Source: Stygiolobus caldivivus
GTDB taxonomy: Archaea > Thermoproteota > Thermoprotei_A > Sulfolobales > Sulfolobaceae
Assembly (NCBI RefSeq): GCF_019704315.1
Contig: NZ_AP024597.1
Location: 1,364,001-1,428,000 of the forward strand
Length of the DNA: 64,000 bases
Direction: 5' to 3'
Shown here: positions 1 through 8,748 of the stretch, in pieces
Layout: the number at the start of each line of letters is the position of its first letter
How positions within the stretch are numbered: position 1 is the first letter of the stretch
Program-made: the position numbers and the translations under genes
Notes under the pieces: generated by a model
Database searches by the model: none
What the model saw: only the letters and a program-made list of their open reading frames with translations
Told to the model about the DNA's origin: nothing

Positions 1-444
1 ACACGCGTTTCAACGGGTTAGAGGAGCCCTCCTTGATCTACCGGCCAGTTAACCCCGTGAAGCTTAGCCTTCACTTTGCAGTGTCCGTTCCCTTTTGGCA
101 CCAGAATTTTAAGCTGACCTGAAGTAAAGCCTAAAGACCTTATAAGTGTTATCAGTCAGTTCGTATTGTTAAGGAAAACAGGGTAACTACCATTTCCTCG
201 AAATTAAGAGTATTAATTTTGCAAGGGTCGTAAGACCCATCTTACGGAACCACATAAAACCTCGTAACCCCTTCTAGTAAACGTTACTAAAGTATGTTTG
301 TCCCTCCTTCTAAACCTCTCCCAAGATAGTATTAGATAGAATAGCCCTTAAGAATAATCTTGTTTTTTAGTACTAATTCTTTGTAGAATCTAATCGGCAT
401 TTGAGAACACTCCCAACCGAAGTTACCTTTTTTCCTATATTTGA
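1..444. other. Non-coding flank beyond the distal end of the left CRISPR array
   Basis: I find no open frame of convincing length or composition on either strand in this stretch. It lies at the leader-distal (old) end of the left CRISPR array. Short stretches look like decayed sequence, but no gene family is recognisable. It contains no further CRISPR-like repeat beyond the degenerate one at 445-474. Confidence 0.5.
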
Positions 445-474
445 GTTCTAAGTCCCTAAGGCAGTGCTATAAAC
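445..474 (-). repeat. Degenerate terminal CRISPR repeat
   Basis: This 30-bp segment matches the array repeat at 24 of 30 positions and sits exactly one repeat-spacer unit (66 bp) before the first good repeat at 511. The interval 475-510 would be its 36-bp spacer. Degenerate final repeats at the leader-distal end are usual in CRISPR arrays and agree with the leader being on the right. Confidence 0.85.
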
Positions 475-3400
475 CTCCCTAGAACTTCTTTGCCCCGCTA
501 CTGTCTCCCAGTTTCAAGTCCCCAAGGGAATGCTACAAACACGAATTTTTGGTATTTTTTATAAGCTCTAATATTATTGTTTCAAGTCCCCAAGGGATTG
601 CTACAAACAATCGTACTAGAATTATTATCGCTGATATCCCATCGTTTCAAGTCCCCAAGGGAATGCTACAAACAATGTATTATGACCCTATCACAGAACG
701 ATATATACGTTTCAAGTCCCCAAGGGAATGCTACAAACAGAAAAGCATTAAGAGGGAATTAGGATGGCAAGAGGTTTCAAGTCCCCAAGGGAATGCTACA
801 AACGACTAGGAGTAGGAGGTATCTTAGCAGCGTTCAAAAGTTTCAAGTCCCCAAGGGAATGCTACAAACGAGAAGGTGTTTTAGGGCTAAGGTAAATGGA
901 GTGTGTTTCAAGTCCCCAAGGGAATGCTACAAACAGAAGGACTTAGAGGACTTCATAAAAAGAAAGGACGAAAGTTTCAAGTCCCCAAGGGAATGCTACA
1001 AACGTCCTCGTTTTCAGCCCACACATATATGAACTGTATGTCGTTTCAAGTCCCCAAGGGAATGCTACAAACAAAGCGATATATCCCCGATGGCGGAGGA
1101 GTGCACTAGTTTCAAGTCCCCAAGGGAATGCTACAAACTAGCTTGGGATCCAACACTTGCGCTTTTACTGCTTACTGTTTCAAGTCCCCAAGGGAATGCT
1201 ACAAACTCTAGAATAATCAAGGGTTAAGTTGATGAGGAGTTCGGTTTCAAGTCCCCAAGGGAATGCTACAAACATAGTACACCGTTTTCTTTTTTAAATA
1301 CTGTCTTATCGTTTCAAGTCCCCAAGGGAATGCTACAAACATCGAGAGGGCAAAAATTGAGGGGTGTGATGTATTGCGTTTCAAGTCCCCAAGGGAATGC
1401 TACAAACTTCCGATCTAAATTCGGGATTTGTTTCACAAGCTGCAAGTTTCAAGTCCCCAAGGGAATGCTACAAACTAGGAACTGCGGTTACACTCTGTAC
1501 AAATTTGAAAAAGGTTTCAAGTCCCCAAGGGAATGCTACAAACATTATACTTCACCAGATATTATCACGTATGACCATAGTTTCAAGTCCCCAAGGGAAT
1601 GCTACAAACTCGATGCTCGGTGCGGCAGAGACTGAGTATAGTATCCTGTTTCAAGTCCCCAAGGGAATGCTACAAACCGGTAGGTAGCGGAGGTGCTATA
1701 GCGTATCAGCTGAGTTTCAAGTCCCCAAGGGAGTGCTACAAACATTCTATAACACTACCTTCATCAGTTTCCCTGACTCTGTTTCAAGTCCCCAAGGGAG
1801 TGCTACAAACGAATATCTACGGTGAGCCGGAAGTAGTGCTATCATAGTTTCAAGTCCCCAAGGGAGTGCTACAAACCAAAACGCGAAGGTGATGTGAAAT
1901 GACTATAGATTAGTTTCAAGTCCCCAAGGGAGTGCTACAAACTGAAGAAAATCAAAGATATGCACTTATAAAAATTAGGTTTCAAGTCCCCAAGGGAGTG
2001 CTACAAACCTTGGTGTGCGGAAAGGGCGGTGAACTCCTCGTCACCGTTTCAAGTCCCCAAGGGAGTGCTACAAACGACTGGAAACGGGTTTGAACCGTGG
2101 GTTCTTCTTGAGTTTCAAGTCCCCAAGGGAGTGCTACAAACTCTCAAATTATAATATTTGCAATTTTATATTTATACAATAGTTTCAAGTCCCCAAGGGA
2201 GTGCTACAAACAAACATCATACCCAAACTCACACTTCACCGGCACCTGTTTCAAGTCCCCAAGGGAGTGCTACAAACGGATCATAGTACATGACTAAATC
2301 GTATAGCTCACCGTGTTTCAAGTCCCCAAGGGAGTGCTACAAACTGATGGTATCAATTTCAGAAGAAGAGTTCAAAAGAAGTTTCAAGTCCCCAAGGGAG
2401 TGCTACAAACCCCATGTAGCCAAGGTACATGACGTCTTACATAAAGTTTCAAGTCCCCAAGGGAGTGCTACAAACGGGAGGGCTTCCTCGTCGACCCGGC
2501 CACGGGTGAGGGTTTCAAGTCCCCAAGGGAGTGCTACAAACGGGAGGGCTTCCTCGTCGACCCGGCCACGGGTGAGGGTTTCAAGTCCCCAAGGGAGTGC
2601 TACAAACGGGCATCAAGGTCTGGAAAGAGCAATACGTTAGAAGGTTTCAAGTCCCCAAGGGAGTGCTACAAACACATTCGGCTCACTGATCGAAATAGTA
2701 ATTTATTTGAGTTTCAAGTCCCCAAGGGAGTGCTACAAACAAAATATTGAGAATTCCTACCAGCCTCAAAAGCTTTGTTTCAAGTCCCCAAGGGAGTGCT
2801 ACAAACATACGTCATAAAATCGGAAAAATAAATGTTAGTTATAGTTTCAAGTCCCCAAGGGAGTGCTACAAACCTTGTAACCCCCCTCTTCTGCTACTTC
2901 CCTCAGGATCCGTTTCAAGTCCCCAAGGGAGTGCTACAAACTTTTCATCAAGATAACTAGCAACCGCCGTATAATTTGGTTTCAAGTCCCCAAGGGAGTG
3001 CTACAAACCATAGTAGGAGCTACGGGCTCTGGGAAGAGTACTACGTTTCAAGTCCCCAAGGGAGTGCTACAAACCCTGGAGAACACCTAATGAATGCATT
3101 CAAGAAGAAAAATGTTTCAAGTCCCCAAGGGAGTGCTACAAACCTAGTCAGCATAACGAACATGGGGTTTACCATTTCTAGTTTCAAGTCCCCAAGGGAG
3201 TGCTACAAACTGTTTCTACTTGACCATGCTGAGATGGAAAGGGTGAAGTTTCAAGTCCCCAAGGGAGTGCTACAAACGCCATATGCCTTGCGATATTAGG
3301 ACCGTCCGCTTCTGGTTTCAAGTCCCCAAGGGAGTGCTACAAACGCCATATGCCTTGCGATATTAGGACCGTCCGCTTCTGGTTTCAAGTCCCCAAGGGA

Positions 3401-5850
3401 GTGCTACAAACATTATCTATCATTATCAACTATTTTTCTCATGGTTAGTTTCAAGTCCCCAAGGGAGTGCTACAAACTCCTTTTAGTTAAACGATTAGAT
3501 ATTTACACATTTGTTTCAAGTCCCCAAGGGAGTGCTACAAACTTAGATTCTTCGTCAAAAACAAGATACGGTTTCTTTAGTTTCAAGTCCCCAAGGGAGT
3601 GCTACAAACTAAATGGTGGCAAATCAAACTTCAAGAATTCATCTGTTTCAAGTCCCCAAGGGAGTGCTACAAACTACTTTCTAGATTCTAAAAAAATGAT
3701 AGAAATCTTGGTTTCAAGTCCCCAAGGGAGTGCTACAAACATAATTTTACAGTGGTGAGAAAAATTGTCCATACCCCCGTTTCAAGTCCCCAAGGGAGTG
3801 CTACAAACTGGAGATGTATATTTTCTTCTAGGAGCATCACAATTTTGTTTCAAGTCCCCAAGGGAGTGCTACAAACCGAATTTTTCGGCTGAACTGATGT
3901 TCTCATCTTCAATGTTTCAAGTCCCCAAGGGAGTGCTACAAACACTATTACTTTAAATGATTATTCTACAATTGAAAACCGTTTCAAGTCCCCAAGGGAG
4001 TGCTACAAACGTCAATTAGGAATTGAAAATAGAAAAGAAAACCCGGTAGTTTCAAGTCCCCAAGGGAGTGCTACAAACACAATATTAAGGTTAATAATCA
4101 ATGGTAATTCTTGACGTTTCAAGTCCCCAAGGGAGTGCTACAAACGCGATGATGAAGGATTGACAGGCTGAAAATGACGAGCGTTTCAAGTCCCCAAGGG
4201 AGTGCTACAAACTTTGAAGAGAGAAAGACTTATATATTTTAGTATGATAGGGGTTTCAAGTCCCCAAGGGAGTGCTACAAACCTCAGCCTGGAGCAAGCT
4301 ATCGACATTTGCCTTACGGCGTTTCAAGTCCCCAAGGGAGTGCTACAAACCAAGGCGAACCAAGTAGACCATGACATTACTGAGTTCATGTTTCAAGTCC
4401 CCAAGGGAGTGCTACAAACCCAATATATCAGAGTTAGAAACGCTCCGCCTAACGGTGGTTTCAAGTCCCCAAGGGAGTGCTACAAACGGACGAAGGGCTT
4501 TGTGAAAAATATAAAGCATATTAGTTTCAAGCCCCCAAGGGAGTGCTACAAACCAAATTACCTTAATACATATCATAAAACTTCTACAAGTTTCAAGCCC
4601 CCAAGGGAGTGCTACAAACATGTTCTCAAAGTCACATTTTCTGGTTTACAGTCAAGTTTCAAGCCCCCAAGGGAGTGCTACAAACCCTTATACGCTCTTT
4701 TATTTCTCACTGTAGAGGATGTTTCAAGCCCCCAAGGGAGTGCTACAAACCATAGGACGGGTTCGGAGGAAAACAAATAGGTTCAATGGTTTCAAGCCCC
4801 CAAGGGAGTGCTACAAACTTGCCCCGCTAAAGGCTAACTCCTCAGAAGTGTTAGTTTGTAGGTTTCAAGCCCCCAAGGGAGTGCTACAAACTAGGGGTTT
4901 TTAAAAACCCCAATAGTGGAGGTGAAAGTTTCAAGCCCCCAAGGGAGTGCTACAAACAAAGAAACGTCATGGTGTTGAGGATAGACATAATAAAGTTTCA
5001 AGCCCCCAAGGGAGTGCTACAAACGAAGTTTGAGATTGTACTTTATCTTTTGAAATGGAGGTTTCAAGCCCCCAAGGGAGTGCTACAAACTTTGTAAGAT
5101 TCTATTATTCTAAGCGTGAAATTATGGAGTTTCAAGCCCCCAAGGGAGTGCTACAAACCATGGACACAATCTGGAAAGACTTACTTTATAGAACGTTTCA
5201 AGCCCCCAAGGGAGTGCTACAAACTCCTCTTGTATTTGTTTATCAGTTGAGACGATTAACAGATTTATATATGTTTCAAGCCCCCAAGGGAGTGCTACAA
5301 ACAATTATCTTGAGAATTATACTTAGCAAATTCACGACAGTTTCAAGCCCCCAAGGGAGTGCTACAAACAAAAGTCCTAAAAATATATAAAATCTGTCTG
5401 AGTGGAAAGTTTCAAGCCCCCAAGGGAGTGCTACAAACAAAAAAACAAATCAAGAGAGAAAACAAAAGAGAAGAGTTTCAAGCCCCCAAGGGAGTGCTAC
5501 AAACGCTGAATATAGCCCGCGAAACCTTTTGGAATCCTCATGAGTTTGTGTTTCAAGCCCCCAAGGGAGTGCTACAAACTCAAATATTAAAATAGGTACA
5601 GGGGGTGGTGAAAACTAGTTTCAAGCCCCCAAGGGAGTGCTACAAACAAATGTGTGAAAAAATACGACAAACCGGAAATGAATGGTTTCAAGCCCCCAAG
5701 GGAGTGCTACAAACTATTTTTAACGCCTCACTTATGTCAGCCTTTTCCCCAGTTTCAAGCCCCCAAGGGAGTGCTACAAACTCCCCACAAGTGCAACTGG
5801 AAAACAACCCCTACCAGATAGTTTCAAGCCCCCAAGGGAGTGCTACAAAC
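445..5850 (-). CRISPR. Left CRISPR array, about 81 repeats, 30-bp repeat, transcribed on the minus strand
   Basis: A 30-bp repeat, read on the plus strand as GTTTCAAGTCCC...GCTACAAAC, recurs about every 67 bp; I count 80 good copies from 511 to 5850 plus a degenerate one at 445-474. Spacers are mostly 35-40 bp. The leader lies at the right end, so the array reads leftward and the newest spacers are at about 5.8 kb. Three repeat versions occur in blocks: GGGAATG with GTCCCC (to about 1.68 kb), GGGAGTG with GTCCCC (1.71-4.49 kb), GGGAGTG with GCCCCC (4.52-5.85 kb). The second full copy (579-608) has a private GGGATTG variant. Two spacers are tandemly duplicated (2475-2577 and 3278-3380). The repeat matches the right array, so both probably feed the same type III-B complex. 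Long open frames across the array are artefacts of the repeat. Confidence 0.98.
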
Positions 5851-6090
5851 TCCTCTTGTATTATATGTTTTCTAGGTTGATAAAAGTTTTGCTGTTTTCC
5901 GGCAGCGTTACCGCTCCTTAAAGCTACCTTTCACTGCCGAGGGAGTTTTACGTAAAAATAAATATGTTTTAGTTGTAATATTTTTGTTTTACCTTTCACT
6001 GCCGATCTCACTCCCTGCCATATAAAATGAATAAATATATATAGAATTAGAATAAATATGCGGGTCGGACGTAATGGGATTTCACGGCTC
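5851..6090 (-). promoter_or_regulatory. CRISPR leader of the left array
   Basis: The sequence right of the last repeat is nearly identical, as a reverse complement, to the sequence before the first repeat of the right array (56843-57079). The match runs for about 200 bp with few differences and becomes looser in the 30 bp next to the repeat. It contains two copies of a 16-bp motif (plus strand TACCTTTCACTGCCGA, 5925-5940 and 5990-6005) exactly 65 bp apart, AT-rich promoter-like stretches, and a short inverted repeat (AGCG-GTAA-CGCT type). It should carry the promoter for pre-crRNA transcription and the spacer-integration signals. Confidence 0.92.
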
Positions 6091-6345
6091 CTTTGCGAAT
6101 TGTAATAGTCCTAATGTACAAATAACCTAAATGAGTACTAACTGATCTTCCGTTGAATTGGTATAATTTAGTATATAAATAATACAGTATACTTAAGGTC
6201 ATTCTAAATAAACTAAATTATAAACTCGTCACTTCACGTTTTTACACGTACTATGTATTAATATTGTTTAAGTGTATATTTAATGGCAATAATCTCATTA
6301 TCGTTAGGCAAATAGAAACCGCATAGGACCGTGAAAGACCCCTAG
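6076..6345. repeat. Imperfect non-coding repeat, copy 1
   Basis: It begins with TTTCACGGCTCC near the outer end of the leader and ends around a GACCGTGAAAGACCCC segment. The same order of blocks recurs at 6905-7145 and, more diverged, at 15480-15710: AATACAGTATAC, ACTAAATTATAAAC, CGTATTAATATTGTT-like, and a final GTGAAA-loop segment. No open frame is conserved, so it may be a non-autonomous element or an RNA-coding or regulatory repeat. The family is not one I recognise. Confidence 0.65.
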
Positions 6346-6386
6346 TTTTCCTTATAATTTTTCAAAACTCAACGAGAATAATTACC

Positions 6387-6554
6387 ATGTCCTTTTTTAA
6401 TGTCCTCAACAAACATATAATTATGAAGAGCGGAAAAGACGAGGGATATTATTACGTTGAATTAGACAGAGAGGAGATAATTAAGCTTAAGGAAATTGTT
6501 GAGAAAAAGGCTAAGGACCGTAAACCTTCTTATGAGACCCCATCTCCCAAATAA
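6387..6554 (+). CDS. Small hypothetical protein (55 aa)
   Basis: An ATG-started frame encodes a 55-residue charged protein beginning MSFFNVLNKHIIMKSGK, with a central YYYVELDREEIIKLKEIVEKK stretch typical of a short helix and a Pro/Ser-rich tail. Composition suggests real or once-real coding, and a VapB/RelB-type antitoxin is possible given the RelE-like remnant on the opposite strand whose end overlaps it. No family can be assigned. The overlap of about 44 bases with that remnant means one of the two calls may be fortuitous. Confidence 0.4.
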   Translation: MSFFNVLNKHIIMKSGKDEGYYYVELDREEIIKLKEIVEKKAKDRKPSYETPSPK

Positions 6555-6787
6555 ATACAATACAGTTTTTTGAGCCCACACTGTAAAGTATCCTTATATC
6601 TCCCGTAACCTCTATTGAGAACATAGGGTTCCCGTACTTATCCTTTCCCGGCTCTCTCTGGCATATTTGAAAGGGCTATTGAGTATGAGTAATACCTTTT
6701 CCAGAATAAGCATAACCAATCACTTTCAAACTCATCCATCAAATATTCCGCTAATTCTTCTAAACTGTTTATTTTCTTATTGAACAT
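6511..6787 (-). pseudogene. RelE/ParE-family toxin, frameshifted
   Basis: The minus strand encodes MFNKKINSLEELAEYLMDEF and continues to NMPERAGK. After a one-base frameshift it resumes as KDKYGNPMFSIEVTGDIRIL and ends CIVFIWEMGSHKKVYGP. The pattern of a strand with GDIRILYSV, a hydrophobic IVFIWEMG strand and a terminal H-K-x-VY is typical of RelE/ParE mRNA-interferase toxins, which are about 90 aa, as here (277 bp). The frameshift lies at a GG in GGGAAAGGATAAG, so it is either a true inactivating indel or an assembly error. Weak similarity leaves other small toxins possible. Confidence 0.55.
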
Positions 6788-6904
6788 AAACCTTGCTTTC
6801 CACTTCTCTCAAGCCACGATAAAAGATGTAAAAGAAAAATCGAAAATCTTTCTATTTTTGTATATTATCTCATTAGAAATAATAATAAGTAAAATTCAAT
6901 GAGA
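6788..6904. other. AT-rich spacer, nothing recognised
   Basis: This short AT-rich interval lies upstream of the RelE-like remnant and before repeat copy 2. A decayed 5' extension of the toxin frame may lie here, interrupted by a TGA; no other feature is visible. Confidence 0.4.
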
Positions 6905-7145
6905 GAGACATTAAGCCGGGGAGTTTCACGGCTCCATTGTGAATTGTAATATTCTCTGTTAAAGTTAAATTAATATAATACAGTATACAAAGATCATTCT
7001 GCATAGACTAAATTATAAACTTGTCACCTTACGGTTTTACACGGTATCACGTATTAATATTGTTCAATGTATATTTGATGTTATAACCTCACAGTACTTT
7101 AGACAAATAGAAATCGTAAAGGGGCCGTGAAAGGCCCTTGGTGTA
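6905..7145. repeat. Imperfect non-coding repeat, copy 2
   Basis: It aligns along its whole length with copy 1 (6076-6345) in the same orientation and more loosely with copy 3 (15480-15710). Near its right end a GGGCC-GTGAAA-GGCCC sequence can form a perfect five-base-pair hairpin. Copy 3 has a comparable GGGC...GCCC. Copies 2 and 3 flank the cmr operon as direct repeats. Confidence 0.65.
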
Positions 7146-7827
7146 ACCTGTTCACTTTTTTTACGACTATAATACTCTAATGTCACTGTTATTACCATTA
7201 CTGATGAGTGCTCATTAGGATTATTTGTACGCTGATTATATTAATTTGACAGGTAGCATTTCGATTTGCAACGGGGACGTGAGCGACTTGGGGGGTGGAG
7301 GTGGGGAGTATTATAGCTCCGGTTAATTTAGGTTTTAGCGGACATTTGGGTTATTTATAAGAAGGCGTATACTAATCCGATAGCGGTGTTTCACGTCATG
7401 GAGGCCCTTACATATGCCCTTCCCAAAAAAGTAATCCATAAAAAAAGGACGTCGTATGACATATAGAGTTCACAGCTATTACCTCTCAAATTACATAAAG
7501 GGTTCACGGAAAAAAGGAAAGGGAAAGGAAAAAAACTCACATGGTTTTCTATTTCACGTCCACCTACCGAGAAGCCCTCACGACGTCGATGCCAAGCGTC
7601 GTTAATTAGGGAAAGCTCGGGGAGGGTGGGTAGTGGGGAGTAGGAGGGCTGACCCCGCGGTGACTTCCACGTGTGCATTGTAGACTTGTATAGGGCAAGA
7701 CTAGCGAAGCCGACTTGCAGCGGAGGGCTAGACCGGGTGGGCGGGTGAGGTCGCTGTAGTAAACTTGTAGCAGAGAGCGAAACCTCCTTACCGTGAACGG
7801 TAAACATGTTAACACTTTTTCCGTGTG
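7146..7827. other. Intergenic region downstream of cmr3
   Basis: I see no convincing gene here; frames on the minus strand have low-complexity, non-protein-like composition. Between 7712 and 7853 a 22-bp degenerate motif (of the type ACTTGYAGCRGAGRGC-AAACC) occurs at 7712-7733, 7762-7784 and 7831-7853; the last copy encodes the extreme C-terminus of Cmr3. This suggests local duplication of the 3' end of cmr3. Confidence 0.45.
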
Positions 7828-8745
7828 CTAACCCTGCGGTGGAGAGCTAAACCTCAGTAGTGACCCCCAGCCCAGCTCTTTGAACAGCCCTACTTTCTCC
7901 CTGTCCGTCCGGTTCAACACCGAGCCGGGTAATAGGGCAGGGTATAACGGCCTCCTCGAGTTATAGGACAAGCTGTACCCCCTACCGACTACCCCTATTT
8001 TCCCATACTCTAACACGTTAGCCAGTGCAACGCCCTCCACTCTCATCTCCATCAAGTCGTCCACGGTGACTATGCTACGCTTATCGCTGTCCAGTAAGAC
8101 AGGTGAGGCCACTACGGACTTCTCCCCCTTATTAGGCAAGTCGAGGTCTAATTCCTTGACCGCTGCCGTCCTCCCGCGTCCGCCCAGCCTCACTACCCCC
8201 CTATACTTGGCGTCTGTCTTTACGTATATCCCCCACTCCTTCACGTCTTCAAAGTTCTTGAGGACAGTAGACCCCAAGTCCACTAGCTTGACGCTGTAAA
8301 GCAGGTGTTCCTTAGCGTTCCTCTTAGCTAAGTCCCTACCTATACCCGTCCTGTTCACCTGCTCAGGGACTATGTAGTCCTTTTCTTTTTCCCTATACAC
8401 TGTCACTAACGTGTCACCGTCGAGCCTCAACACGCCCAACCTGCCTGGGTAGTCGTGGAACAGTACGAACTTCCCAGCAGCGCTACGGCACCCCCTCCTC
8501 TTACCCTCCACAAAGACCACCGGGCCCCAGACGTCCCCGAGGACTGCCTTAAACTCTTCCGCGAGCTTCTCTTCGTCCCTGACATAACTACCGCCCTTTA
8601 AAGACCTATAGAGTGCCCCCGTGATAGTACTTATCAGCGGTAAAGGCTCCGAGACCCCTTTGTTCATGGGCCCACTGAGGCTGGGCGAGTACTCCCCGTG
8701 CCACCTGAAGAGTACGGGTTCCAGAGGTTTGACTAACAGTCCCAT
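7828..8745 (-). CDS. cmr3: Cmr3, type III-B CRISPR RAMP protein
   Basis: Cmr3 is a Cas5-like RAMP subunit that, with Cas10/Cmr2, forms the foot of the Cmr effector complex and holds the 5' tag of the crRNA. The 305-residue protein starts MGLLVKPLEPVLFRWHGEYS, the family's N-terminal pattern of a beta strand followed by the P-L-x-P-V-x-F motif, and then the helix LPLISTITGALYRS. Length is normal for Cmr3. It is the last gene of the minus-strand operon, three bases downstream of cas10. The final residues RFSSPPQG lie in a sequence repeated in degenerate form just downstream. Assignment rests on motif and context; confidence is high. Confidence 0.92.
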   Translation of the reverse strand: MGLLVKPLEPVLFRWHGEYSPSLSGPMNKGVSEPLPLISTITGALYRSLKGGSYVRDEEKLAEEFKAVLGDVWGPVVFVEGKRRGCRSAAGKFVLFHDYPGRLGVLRLDGDTLVTVYREKEKDYIVPEQVNRTGIGRDLAKRNAKEHLLYSVKLVDLGSTVLKNFEDVKEWGIYVKTDAKYRGVVRLGGRGRTAAVKELDLDLPNKGEKSVVASPVLLDSDKRSIVTVDDLMEMRVEGVALANVLEYGKIGVVGRGYSLSYNSRRPLYPALLPGSVLNRTDREKVGLFKELGWGSLLRFSSPPQG

Positions 8746-8748
8746 GTC

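Noticed and set aside
549-5880. Many open frames of 60-190 codons across the left CRISPR array
   Set aside because: They consist of the repeat read in different frames (VSSPQGSATN, FKSPRECYK, FQVPKGVLQT) joined by spacers; they are artefacts of a stop-free repeat.
7391-7815. Two minus-strand frames of 138 and 69 codons downstream of cmr3
   Set aside because: They overlap each other, are Ser/Pro/Leu-rich in a GC-skewed non-coding stretch, and show no domain or start signal.
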